Assembly: GCA_001939145.1 (NCBI GenBank)
Contig: LSRX01000251.1
Coordinates: 541,410-605,409, forward strand
Source: Symbiodinium microadriaticum
Lineage: Eukaryota > Sar > Dinophyceae > Suessiales > Symbiodiniaceae
Length of the DNA: 64,000 nucleotides
Reading direction: 5' to 3'
Shown: positions 1 through 11,881 of the stretch, in pieces
How positions within the stretch are numbered: the stretch's first letter is position 1
How the letters are laid out: every line of letters begins with the position of its first letter
Notes under the pieces: model-generated
Told to the model about the DNA's origin: nothing
The model's database searches: none
What the model saw: the letters and a program-made list of their open reading frames with translations, nothing else
Made by a program: the position numbers and the translations under genes

Positions 1-310
1 AACACTGACCGGCTTCACGGGTCGACATTGCAGCACGACACAACACAACACAGCACACTGACAGATGGTCTGCTTTCTCGTCAGCCATGCAGGAGGGTGG
101 GACCTATGTTACGATCGCCAGTGCCGACCTGGTAGACTTCACTGTGGTTCTCGAGACCTTGCAAGGCCACCATCCGCATTTCTAAATCCCTCGGTACTGT
201 TGTTGCAAATTATCGTTGATTTCATGCCGCGGCCCCGGCTTGTTGTCGGCAGTACGCATAAAACAAGCTGCCGCTGTTCTGCTGCTACTCCTGCTCCTAC
301 ATACCTGTAC
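1..310. other. non-coding left edge, no gene seen
   Basis: No recognisable protein or RNA gene is visible. The short open frames here have no family motif, and the longer ones run into the adjacent triplet array, so I read them as chance frames. The start contains a small ACACA-rich patch around position 40. Confidence 0.5.
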
Positions 311-438
311 CACTCATACCACTACTACTACCACGACCACGACCACTACCGCTACCACTACCACTACCACTGCCGCTACCACTACGGCGACGACGACTAC
401 TAGTACGACGACGACGACGACTGCTACCACTACTGCTG

Positions 439-524
<86 letters not shown>

Positions 525-602
525 ATTGCTACTGCTACTGCCACTGCTACTGCTGCTGCTGCTACTACTACTACTACTACTACTACTACTGCTACTGCTA
601 CA
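311..602. repeat. compound trinucleotide microsatellite (ACC/ACG/ACT/CTG)
   Basis: About 290 bases of imperfect triplet repeats run from an ACT/ACC/ACG mixture into a pure ACT run, then about 14 CTG units near 478-522, then CTA/CTG again. The period of three keeps several frames open on both strands, giving low-complexity poly-Thr/Ala or poly-Val frames. These are best read as repeat artefacts rather than genes. Confidence 0.9.
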
Positions 603-1467
603 GGAGAAGGAGGAGGTGTGGGAGTGTGGGAGTCGTCGTCTTCGTCGTTGCTGTCCTTGTGGTGGTCGTCGTCGTCATAGTTGTAGTTGTATAGTTGTTG
701 TTGTCGCTGCTACCACTGCTGTTGTTGTTCTTGTTGTGGTGCCGGTAGTGGTGAACTTGACGCATTACAGTGCCTTAACTTAAGTCACGGCTGCATCTGT
801 TGCTAATCGCATTCTGCGATTCCGAGACTTTCCGCTTCAATCTGGCCTGAAAGAGATTGACATTGACCAGGCAGCTGCATGTACAATGACGGTTGCGGCT
901 GCCTTATGTTTGCGCTGTGTGCGGGTCCTTCCCGATGCCTCCAAGACACCCTGCACAACTGAAGTGGCGGACGTGAGAACACGGTCAAAGAGTCTGCCCT
1001 GCCCCTGGTATATCGCTGCAGTGGCTCCTTCGAGGCTTACACAGCATCAAGGCGCAGACAACGCAGAGCCTTCAGCTTCAGCTCAGCAGACCGGACCTCA
1101 ATGATCGTGAAGCTTACAGCAGCAGGGATGAGGTCACAGGAAGCCAAGGACGGACGGCAACGGAAGTCAAGAGAAGCCACAGATCCCGAAGTCTCAGTGA
1201 CCTTCCGAGCTTGGTCTCGCTTTTGAGTGACTTCTTGAGGAAAATCACATTGACACTGACATCATTTTCCAGCTTTAGCTTGTGCATTGGAGCAGTGTTT
1301 GCCAAGGCAAGCTGGCCGCAGCGGCTCGGGGTCGAAGCCTCGAGGCAGCATGGAACGACGAAGTGTTTTGGGAACAGTATGCTACCGGCTGCTACAGACG
1401 TTGACATATCACGGTGCGGTCATGTATGTACATATATACATATATCTAACTGTTTGATTTACCTATA
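603..1467. other. intergenic, no gene recognised
   Basis: A GTT/GTC-rich tail of the triplet array extends to about 745. The rest is unique sequence with only short open frames on both strands and no recognised motif. Confidence 0.4.
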
Positions 1468-1569
1468 CTACACACATACATATACATATACATACATACA
1501 TACATACATACATACATGCATACATACATACATACATACATACATACGTATACATACACACATACACAT
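1468..1569. repeat. CATA tetranucleotide microsatellite
   Basis: Tandem CATA units with a few CATG and TATA interruptions. The same repeat family, in TATG orientation, recurs at 8.9, 34.6, 43.3 and 51.1 kb. Confidence 0.9.
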
Positions 1570-3029
1570 GCGCAGATGCGCACGCACAGAGCTGTGCATA
1601 TAATTGTATCATACTGTAAGTATGGATGCACCGCTTCTCGGGTTTAGAACCTCACGTCAATCTTGCAGGTCTGGGCAACAAATAGCAGCCACTGGCAGGG
1701 ACCTCGCTGCGTGTTTGCGGCTTCAACATGGACGTCCGCGTTAACAATGCTTCACCGCTCTTCCACGAACCTGAGACCGTCACATCCTAAGGTTTCAGCG
1801 ACTGCCTGACGTGCAAGTGACCGAGCAAGGCTTCCTGAGGATTGCAGACTCTGCCCCTATAATATCGTTCCTGATTATTCGAGATTCAGATTCAGTCTAG
1901 CGCGGACAGGTGTAACTTAACTCAGCAGCGGCTAGTTCGTAATCATGATATCGGATGAATCTAGTCCCTAGGATCGGAACGATTCGCGCGATGCTCTGGA
2001 GGATCGACGTGCCGGTGGACGCGATCATAACCATCAGTACTCTCGGAACTGTGGAGTCCTTACGGGTTGTGGGAATAGTGAACTCTGTGTGAGATGGTCA
2101 GACGCATCTGCTCGCACAACTTTGTAAGCTTCTGGTTCTCGATCTACGCTGCGTCATGTGCCACCATGCACCACTCGACCTTTATTCTATACTGGTCGCC
2201 AACACTCGCAAGACGGCAGAAGATTTGCTTGCCCCGTGAAATGACGCACAGAGGAAGCTGAGGCCACCAAGCAGGGAAACCGTACCGCAGCTGCGACGTT
2301 GCTGGAGGCGCAGGCCAGCCACAACTCCCTCCTCTTTTTGTTTATTCTTGCAGTGAAATCCTTCTGACCACTTCCCTTTGTTCAATTTCTGCGAGGTGCC
2401 GCCACAACAGCCGTTCCCTTTTCCTTTTCTGGAGGCTGGAGCGACAAAGAGGCGTAGGCTAGCGGCTAGCTGCAGAAGAAGGGCTGCTGATTTGTTCGGG
2501 AGGCCTTTGTTGTAATCTGTCTGTCCGACACACTACAGGAATGATGGCACAGTTCGCAGGCCCTCATCGTTCGTTTCACAGGTCGCCAATCTGTTACTAG
2601 TATCTTTTGCAGAGGTTGGGATGGAGGGGGTGCATCACTGAGACTCAACCAACTTTCAGACCCATTGTCCCAGAGATCTGACGACTGGGCCTGCGATCGA
2701 AAGGCCCAGTAGATGGGCGGTGCCTAGAATTCGGGTTTCTCGGGTCTTTTGTGGCCTACTGCACAAGTATCTGTGTGCATCTCTCCTTAGTCCGCAAAGC
2801 TAGACAGGTGTCCATAGCCATAGTAGGCACTGAGCTCTGGACACATTCCCAGAGAGAGAGCCAGGACTTTGAGTCGCAGCCCCTCTACCGAGCTGCTGCT
2901 TTCTTTGCAGACCAGGGTGGTGCGTTCGAGGTGGTCGAGGCAGCGACTTTTTGGGTGGAAGGAGCAGCTGGTCTGACGGCAGCTCTCTTTCTCTTTGTGT
3001 CCATAGATGTTTTCTTGCTCTTGCTCTTG

Positions 3030-3056
3030 CTCTCTCTCTCTCTCTCTCTCTCTCTG
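3030..3056. repeat. CT dinucleotide microsatellite
   Basis: An almost pure CT run that follows a CTTGCT-rich lead-in. Confidence 0.9.
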
Positions 3057-4666
3057 TCTGTCTCTTGTTCCTACTTTGTGTCTGAAAGCATGGATCAGCA
3101 TTCCTGAAGCCTGCGCGAGATCGACAGGTGCCACGCTCATACTGGGCTGCCAGGGAAGCTTCATTTCAGGTCTTGAAGCGAAGGTAAGCAAAGGGTCCCA
3201 TCATATCTCTGTACAAGAACACCTTTCAATTCAACTCGAGCTCGCTTCATCCATGAGACGATGCAAAGTTCAAGCCTTGGTTTTACACCCTTCAGTATGG
3301 ACGTTTTGCCAGTGGCAGCACACCGTCAAAGCTGCATCGGCTGCAAGCGGCCAAAACTTCGAATGTGTTAAACAACATGGACGTCTCGTTGGAGTGCATA
3401 CAGAGTGAGTCTCGTCTCTTGAGCGTGTGGCAACAGGCGCCAGCCGCTGCTGCTGACAGGACTCGTGCCATCAACTTCAGTGGGAATGTCACAAGAGCAG
3501 TACCTCTCATCACAGCAGCAGCACGAGCAGCAGCAGCAACTGCAAGCTTAAGTAACGCGTCGTGCAATAATACAGCAGCCCGCAATATCCCTTTTCATCT
3601 GCGTAACATATTCTCCTGACAGTTCTTCAGTGGGAAGTACTGACAGTGCAACCGCCACAAGCCGCGACTGCCTGATCTGCCCTAAATAGCAGGGCTTGCT
3701 GACGTATATACAGGTAGAAGCAAAAAGCTGCACTTTATCCGATGGGGGAGTGGTCACCGGCCATGGCAGTAAAGGGTGATAGGATAGCAGATAGGCGAAC
3801 AGTAAACAATACGAAATCAGCAATGGTCGTCAGTCAACACTGCAACACCCCACCACCACCATCATCACCATCATCCCGTGGTCGCCTTGTCCATCAAGAA
3901 CAAATTTCACATCATCATGCGATACAATGTAAATGCAGCAGGCTTTTGCCTTGCATCTCATGCTTGTCAGCTGACTACTGTGTCGTGATGCGCAGCAGCT
4001 GAAGCACACATGCCGCGGCGAAGCAGTGGTTGAGCCCAAGCAGCTGCAGTGTAAGGACTCCACAAAAGGCCCCGCGTGACTCCTGAATTCTCCAGCGCTG
4101 CTAGCTTCAAGCAACGCATGGGTATTATTTCAGGGATCCAAGTGCTGCTAGGAGCGATCCTCAAACGACACGCGTTCTGGAACAACAGGCTGCGCTGCAA
4201 CAGGGTCGCGGGTCGAGGAATTGTAGCGCTGGCTCCTTCCAGCAACCGCTCTTTAAGGGGTATATGCCCGACAAAGAAGAAGAAACCAGTCGAGCCAGGG
4301 AGCCCGAGAATGTAGTGTCACAGTTTCACAGCAAGGTTGGGCCAAGATTGGCCTTAAGGTTCCAGGCACAGGGGTTTCTGTCAAACTGAACTCGGTTGTG
4401 AGCGTTTCTGACTTGCCGAACACCCCATTCAACCAGAGGCAAAGACCTGGGTGGCCGGCAGAGCAGAGGTGTGCATGAAACAACGGCAGAGAGGATGCGG
4501 GGGATGAGAGGCCTATTATTTTTGCACAGTGTCGCACAGAACTTACGCCGGCCATCAGCTACGCAGCTATATACCACGGCTATGCCTCTTGCACTTGAGG
4601 CGCAACGAAGAAACCTAATCCCACCCTGGTGTCAGGCCTTTCACAGCCCATGAGCAGAAGAAACGA

Positions 4667-4686
4667 GAGAGAGAGAGAGAGAGAGA
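4667..4686. repeat. GA dinucleotide microsatellite
   Basis: A short pure GA run. It is one of many GA arrays in the first 13 kb. Confidence 0.85.
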
Positions 4687-7600
4687 CGACTACTTACCGT
4701 ACTTACTGCATTGCCGACTGGCGACAGGCATCTGGGTCACGCGATTTTTCTTGTCAGTCAGGTTGTTCTGCGCGAAACGATGCTGCTTCCTTCCGGTTTA
4801 TTCCGGTCTGATCGCGGCTGCATTTTCTAACTTGAGCATCCGGAAGACAGCTTCGAGGTGAAGTATGGAAGGATGTCGAACGCAGTGTATGTTTATTGAA
4901 GATTGTTCGTAGGTGTTTGCTTCTGGGACAATGCATGCACTGCCTGCGTCCGGAGTCCATGCCAGCATGAAGGTCACCACACCCCCGATCGGCTGGGGAC
5001 CTGCGACTCAGCCAATGACTCTGCTTGGAGGTTGGAGCCTTACAAAGAGCTCGGCAGCAATAACCTAGCCTCGCCTTCGCATGATGAGTGAGCATTGGCA
5101 CTGACCGCCACTGCGACCGAGACGTCAATTGGACCGACCTTGCAGTCAACGTCGCCGCGCGTGTGAACCTGAGACCAGCGTGAAAGCCAGCAACATCTAT
5201 GAGACGGAGCAACCCCCGCCGCGAAGAGCTCATATTCATCGACTTGCGCAGCACCAGGTCAGTTTGGCCGAATAAAGGAGGCCGCTTGCTCGTTGGTCTT
5301 GTGTCTCGCTCATCAACAACTCTAATCCTGTATTGCTTCAGCTGCCGTGTCGCCGACAGACGGAACGTAGCAATACGTGTCATCAATGTTTACAGTGATG
5401 CTGGGAACAAAGAGCCTTGCTCCGAACCGTATGGTGCGGTATGCTAGAAGAAGTTGCTCTTGCATGAAGTCCGGCGTGTGCTGAGAGAGACAATCTGGAG
5501 TTTCCGGCTTGCTGCTGCTTCTGCAGGTTTGGGGGCTTCAGCTAGTACTAGGTGTAGCATCAGTAGTACAGATAGCCGTCGCCGTCGTAATGTCATAAGT
5601 AGCACCAGTAACCGAAAAAGTTCCAGTAAGAACAGCAGCCAAACAAAAGTACTAGTACTAGAAAAAGGAATGGGAATGGCAGTAACCGTGCTAGTAAGAG
5701 GGGGAGTAGCAGCAGTAGTAGTAAACCTGGTCGAGCGCGAGTGCTGGAACCCTCGAAAGAAATACTTAAGAAAAGGAAGCGATGAAGTGGCGCCCGAGGC
5801 TTTACGAGTCCTGCGCCTGGCCTGCTATTGCCATTCGGCCACTTCACGCCGCTTGTGCCTTTCGGCCACTTGACTGACCATTTGGGGCTAGACCTCTTGC
5901 ATTTTGGAGTTGATATTGATATTGTGTTTCGGAAGCTGGTGCCGCTTGCCCTTTTTTTTGTCTACCGGGTTGAAATTTGGGCATTCTTCGGTCTTTCTGT
6001 GTGTTCGGCCGTTCAGGTAGTTGATGCCGGTCTACATCGTAGCAGTATCGCAGCCGATAAAGAACGAAAGCTACGACCACGACCTGTGGCATTTTGTATT
6101 TCTGTAGCTCTATAGTTGCTGCCGGAAGCTTTGATCGTTGAAGGCCTGGGCCTTGGCAATTCTGCACATGCTCAACTGTAGATGACTGCACCTCAGCGCC
6201 AATCTCGAATCCTACGAAGGCCATGCCATGGGGAGCAACTTCGCGTCTTTGGGTGGGCCGGGAGTGCTGGAGCCGTCTGTTGAGTCCACAAAGCCAGACG
6301 AGGTGCAAAGGTTGCTTTGGTGTATTGGTCTTGAAAGAGGCTGGCAGGTTGGTGTTGTACGGAACCACAGTGGAGTATGCGGAAGACCCAAGACACCCAT
6401 AGACGGAGGAAAGCTCCAGAACAGAAACCTTTCTCCTACCGTCAGCCAGCACGGACATCCATACGTAGCTGTCCCTGCGTGCAAGAGTCTAAAGCAGCTC
6501 CATGACTTGACTGCTGCTTGCGTGTGCTGTGTGCACGCAATTCGTTCGACTTTTCAATGCGCACATTGTAGCGATGCGCATGCCCACTGCCGGACAGCGC
6601 CAAGAGCAGCAGAGACATGCGACTGTCAGAACCTGAAGCTGCAAGGTGCCCACGCCAAGGCAAGTCGTCCTTTGCCTGCGGGCTTCAGCCTTGGGTTTTC
6701 TGACTGCTCTGACATGACAGTTAGCAGATACGGCTTGTGGGATGTCACCATGTCGAGGGCCAGTAAGGCCGCTGCTAGGCTTGGTGTCGGAGGGCCCCTG
6801 TTGTAAAAAGTGGCAGTGGTGAATGCACGAGACGGCAAAGTGCACCTCGGCCTAACAGAAGTTCGCCCTGTCGCAACTCTCAGGCATCTCGCTACACCTT
6901 CTTTGGTGCTACCGGCGGTCAGTCGAAGCCTCGGTGAGAGGTCTTCACGTTGCGACACCTCGAGATGAATTTCGAGATTGTTTACCCATTGTCCGAAGGA
7001 CTGAAGGCTACTGTGTCCGCGCGTGGGCCCTGGCATTCCTCTTCCGCGGAACGACCCGTGCTTTTGTCATTGCTTCCCAAAAAGCAGTCACAGCAAGTTG
7101 GTGTCGATGACTCTATGCTGGCACATATGCCCTGTTTCATTAATTGACAGGGAGATTGTAGATCTTCAAGCACCTAGAACTTTAAACTAGGACCCGGGAG
7201 CACTGGCACGAACTAAGACCAACTAGGTCCAAAAGCAGCCTCGCTCAGCGATGTCCTACTTCTCTCAGTAGCTTGCATCCGAAACGTGGAGTTGCCACGC
7301 TTACAGTTTCGATGATTTACCGGCAATCAGACCCTGCATCGTAGGTTCGTCCTAGCCAGGCAGGAGGGACAAAAGGACCAACTAGGACCACCCCCAGTAC
7401 CTCCTATGCCGCATGCTGCAACTTCAAAACTGTTTCGGCGAGGTAAGCCACTTCTACTCGCACAATTTATGCCCCACTGGTTCACTCCATCACAGTGCCC
7501 TGGGCGGTTTGGTGCGAACCGTCGGTAGCGTCAGAATTTGCTCATTTCGTCCCCCTTGCTGCTGCCCAGATCATCCAGAACAACACCTCCTCGCGCCCGG

Positions 7601-8239
7601 CCTGGTTGCTGACGATCTCCTCGAAGATCGTGGAGTCAGGGTACCTCAGCCTGGATCTCAGGCATCTTGTACGCTTCGGGGCTTGTGTAAGTGAGCTTTC
7701 GTCGAGGCTTGGCCACACCGTCTCACCATATCGCTTTGCTACGGCTGTTTTCCGACCACAAGTCTGAGTCTGTCGAACCCAGGGGTTTTGAGCAGCAGCT
7801 TCTGAGACACGTGGAAGTTGCCACACTTTCGTAGCAGACAAGTTCGGCAGGAGTAGCCAAGAGGGAAGCTCATCCCCAATCGACAGCCCGAAGTTATGGT
7901 TTGCGCCGGTTGTGCCTCCAGCCGGGGCGAATCCAAACCTGACAGCACTCGCTTCTGGCGTAAGGCCTATAGGGGTATCCTCGTCATGTTAGTAACTCAG
8001 CCGACTTGAGAAGTGTTGCGGCCTGCGGGGGCTAGTCAGTCTACGGGCGAGTCAGTCTGCAGACAGACCCGGAATCCGGAAAGCCCGCCACTTGTCAGCA
8101 CAGAAAATCCACAAAGCCTGAACCCGGGGGCGCAAAGCATCGTCGATTCCGCTTGTTTGTGCATATGTGCTGCCGGCCTGGGATGTTATGAGGTGTGCGG
8201 TATTCGGGGTTCATAATCGCAGATGCAATCGGCAAATGG

Positions 8240-8260
8240 CCCTAAACCCTGAACCCTCAA
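8240..8260 (-). repeat. degenerate telomere-like repeat
   Basis: On the minus strand this reads as three consecutive TTNAGGG heptamers, of which one is exact TTTAGGG. TTTAGGG is the plant-type telomere unit also reported for dinoflagellates. The patch is internal and too short to be a functional telomere. Confidence 0.45.
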
Positions 8261-8391
8261 CTGCAAGCCCAAAACCCGAAGTATGGAGCGGCAGAGAAAC
8301 AGGGGCTCTTAATACAGACCCGTAGATCGTAAGACTCTGACTTGAGGACCCCCGAAAAGGGACCCTACTGAACCCCGCCTGAAGCCTATCT

Positions 8392-8410
8392 TTTGGGTTA
8401 GGGTTTCGGG
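8392..8410 (+). repeat. telomere-like heptamers, opposite orientation
   Basis: Heptamers close to TTTAGGG (including GGTTAGGG and GTTTCGGG) in plus orientation, about 140 bases from the inverse-oriented patch at 8240. Confidence 0.35.
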
Positions 8411-8924
8411 CTTACAAAGCCCACCCAATTTCCAGGTTCGGAGGCCTCTCAGAAGGTTGTGCAGGGAGGCTGGCTGCAGCTGAGAATGAAGGCCTGGCTG
8501 CCACTCGCTCGCAACATGTAAGCAGCTGATAGATACCCCTCCCGGACACGAATGATGTACAGATGGCCAAGTCGACGAGATTTGCTCGATCGACTTTCGC
8601 CGAGCAGGATAGCATCAATTGTCGCTGGGGCAAGTCTGCGGGCTAAACTGCTAAACTTTTTGTCGCCATGGAGATGCAGCTGCTTTGCTACTAGTAGCCC
8701 TGTTGCGGCTGAATCAGAGCGACTAAGCGATCGGGGGCCACTATTTGGCTAGGCTGCAGTATCCCATGTAGGTCGAAACCACATGAAACGAGAGTCGAAC
8801 CCGAAGATACGCAAGTGTTCTGCCTTGAGCAAAGTAAAGATGCCTCGAAGGCCTACAAAGCCCGGATCTCCGCATTCGCCATGAGCTCAGAGGACTCGGT
8901 GTTGGTCCCTTGCAGCCTATGCAT

Positions 8925-9002
8925 CTATGTATGTATGCTGTATGTATGTATGTATGTATGTATGTATGTATGTATGTAGGTATATGTATGCATGTACGCA
9001 TG
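8925..9002. repeat. TATG tetranucleotide microsatellite
   Basis: Tandem GTAT units, purest between 8938 and 8980, followed by a more AT-rich stretch to about 9300. Confidence 0.9.
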
Positions 9003-10141
9003 TCATGTTTTCTATTCTGCCAACTGTGTTGGTTTATTATGCTAGATTACACCATATCACATGATACGACGTTGTGGCATGTTACTGTATGCTGCATTAT
9101 GGTAAACTATGTTAAAGTGTTTTGACGACAAATGGTATTGTTTTACGTCAGCTGAAGTGTTAAATTGATTGTTGTGCTAGGTTTTGATGTGTTACGCTAT
9201 ATATTGAAGTCTGACACATTGCATTCCGTCATGCCAAGATTGTTCAAGAACAAATTGATTTCATCACTGAAGTTATGTTACGCTGTACTGCATTGCAGCA
9301 GAGTTTCTGCTATTTTCGGGCGTGGGAACGGTTTGGGACACAAGTTGTCCACTTCGCGGTTAGCATGGGCCCATGCTGTCATTCCTGGTGTTCAATTGAC
9401 ATGGGATCCTCTAGCCGTTCGCTGGCAAAGATGTGAGGTAGCCTCCAGCTTGAAGCTTCGGGACCTGACGCCTGTTATGTCTGAGGCATGTTTCTGAATC
9501 CGACTTCCAAGCTTTTCCCCCCAGGTCGAAGGCGAGAAGGTTGCCGAGATCGTCGATGTCAGCTATCCACTTGGACAGGCCAGGACTGATTCCATGCATT
9601 TCCGTGTCGGCTTTTCGGTTCCAGGTTGGCCTTGGCTGCGGCTACCACAAATGCCAGTTTGACAACCTGGAGGCCTCGGATGCAGCATGACATTTGAGTG
9701 CATCAGACAGCACCCCGAAACTTGAAACTGTCAGGCATGCAAGACTGCCTGGCTTTGCAGAAACAAACCCATCTTTTACAGTGCTGGGCGGCCACATGCG
9801 CACCAATCAATAGTTGTGTTGTGTTGTTCACTTCATGGGAACGTTGTACGATAATCTGCACCATCGCACAAGCTGGACGGATGCAAGGGAGCGCATGTAG
9901 ATTCGTGATGATACTTAGGATCATCCCGTCGTGGGGCGGATGCTTGCCTGAGGTGCGGCCAGCGAAGGGCAAGCCAGTCACGGGCCTCCTGGCGGCTTCC
10001 CGAATCTCGGTAGATAATTTTTGAAGACGGGCGCAGTCCCGAAGGTTTTGCGCCAGGGGTGACCAAGAGGTCAGCAGTTGTTTCACAAGTAACCAGTTGG
10101 TGGAAACTCGAGGAGAATTGGTATGAGCACGAGAACGAAAA
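9003..10141. other. intergenic, no gene recognised
   Basis: An AT-richer segment (9010-9300) rich in TGTTA-like words is followed by ordinary GC-balanced DNA. A 276-codon minus-strand frame (9703-10533) runs through the CTG array below and has no recognised motif, so I do not call it a gene. Confidence 0.4.

Positions 10142-10183
<42 letters not shown>
10142..10183. repeat. CTG trinucleotide microsatellite
   Basis: About 14 CTG units. Depending on frame it gives poly-Ala, poly-Leu or poly-Cys, and poly-Ser on the reverse strand. Confidence 0.95.
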
Positions 10184-10185
<2 letters not shown>

Positions 10186-11215
10186 GCGAGTGCCACCACT
10201 ACCCATACGGGTGCCACTATCATTACTTCTAGAAATACCGCCAAAGCTGCTTCTGCCACTGTTTGGAGCGTGCTTGCACTGTTTGCGAGGAGCCCCGCGT
10301 CCCCCTGTTTTGCGCGAAATGCCCGGTGTGACATTGATGCTCACGGTAAGGACCGCTCCTGAAGCAGTACGATCCAGTGCCCTCGACTGCACAAATCCAG
10401 AACTCTGAGTTACAGCATCCTGTTTCTGCAAGCTGAGGTAATGTTTCACTACAATGCACGTCAAGCCACCGCGTTTCGTTCCAGCTTTCATCTCGTACAT
10501 CACAAGCTCAAGCGTATTCGATGCAGCATGCACCCTTCAGAGAAAAGCCGCCAACACGCAGTCCACCCAGCCATGTAGTGCCAGGCAGTTGCGAGCCATC
10601 GCCCACCCCAACCAGAACGCGGACGGACTTCACCGGCTTGATTGGCTTAGCCTTTGCCCGGGCCCCGTCTGAAATGTCACTTAGTGTCATCCATATTTCG
10701 AACAACGAGCAACAACTAGCAGGAGTTTGTTCTCTGGACCACCATGGACCAGTTCACTGTGGCAAAGTCTGAAAAACTAACTATCGAAGTGTCAGAAGCT
10801 ACTTGTGCTTCTGTCCTCGCAACATTTTCGAGAGCCGGCTTCGCAACATGTGAAGTTCTTGGCTTTTTGCATCTGGCAGGGACTCCTGAGTTGGCTGGGA
10901 TAGCTAGGACGACGACAAAAGACAGAGACTGCTACTCCTACTAATAGTGTGACCACGACCTACTCCTTGCCGACTCCTGCTACTGAGACCGTCGTTTCAG
11001 ACCAGAGGGGCTTTGGACCCAAGTTCCCAAAAGCAGGTGCCCCGGCAGCCAACTGCGGTGACGGCATTGGGCCGAATGGCGTTGCGGGGCAGCGCGAGCC
11101 ACAGTTCCAAGTGATAAGAGCCATTAAGAACCATAAGCCGGAGCAGCAACATCAGAAGTCACAATGTGAAGTCGCTGTAGTCACCTTGGTGCCCTAAGTC
11201 GTCAGACTAAATTAC

Positions 11216-11216
11216 T

Positions 11217-11253
<37 letters not shown>

Positions 11254-11383
11254 CGGGGTAGGGGATACAAGAGTTTGCTGAATGGGGGCCTCATCTTGTA
11301 GCGGGGAAGCATAGACCTTGGAGACCAGGGCGCGGACATGCGCGTGAGAGGGTGCGCTTGTGCCTTCTCTCTGACTGAATGGA

Positions 11384-11418
<35 letters not shown>

Positions 11419-11881
11419 GGCTAGGGGAGCTCCCCTAGTCCACAACCCTAACGAAAGAAAGAGAGAGAGAGAGAGAGAGAGTTTGCCCACCTGGAGGGAA
11501 CACCACTGCAACTCCCAAAATAGGGGCCTCGAAGACAGACAGTCGCGCGCCGTTGTGGGGTTGGCCTACGGGCCGGGGGTGCTAGACCCCAAACCCCCAG
11601 CAAGCAAGCAAGCAAGCGCGGGAGAGAGAGAGAGAGAGTAACTTTCTTTACCTTGTTTCTGGGGTTTGCCGCTGTCATGCCCTTTCTGCACTTTGAGCCC
11701 AGTCTCCCTCGATGTGGCTTAGCGCGACGACCCAACCGGCAAAAGCAGCCTTGATGTCGTTCGCCGATTTCCCAGAACTGCCCTCCGCAATGGTCGGGGG
11801 CGCCGATGGCGGGCGGGTAAGGGGGGCAAACCCCCTTGCCCATAACCCTGTCGAAAGAAAGAGAGAGAGAGAGAGAGAGAT
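11216..11881. repeat. cluster of five GA arrays with shared flanks
   Basis: Five pure GA runs lie within 670 bases: 11221-11249, 11386-11414, 11456-11481, 11621-11638 and 11853-11881. The third and fifth share the same lead-in, a CCC/CTTGCC-type stretch, then ACCCT, then CGAAAGAAAG directly before the GA run. A CAAG run (11599-11617) lies between them. The shared flanks suggest dispersal or local duplication of a repeat module, not independent slippage. Confidence 0.8.

Larger units (their letters stand above)
1570..8239. other. long intergenic stretch, no gene recognised
   Basis: I see no convincing gene in this 6.7 kb. It contains a CT dinucleotide run (3030-3056), a short GA run (4667-4686), a CCA/TCA patch near 3850 and an AGT-rich patch near 5560-5720. 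Open frames at 4754-5386 (-), 5844-6458 (-) and 6228-6806 (+) exceed 150 codons but overlap one another on opposite strands and carry no family motif. They are probably chance frames in GC-rich DNA. Short diverged exons cannot be ruled out. Confidence 0.4.

Noticed and set aside
216-680. Long Thr/Ala-rich and Val-rich open frames
   Set aside because: They are translations of a trinucleotide microsatellite. Both strands are open simultaneously and there is no non-repeat core.
9703-10533. 276-codon minus-strand frame
   Set aside because: Runs through the CTG array as poly-Ser, has no recognised domain, and open plus frames overlap it.
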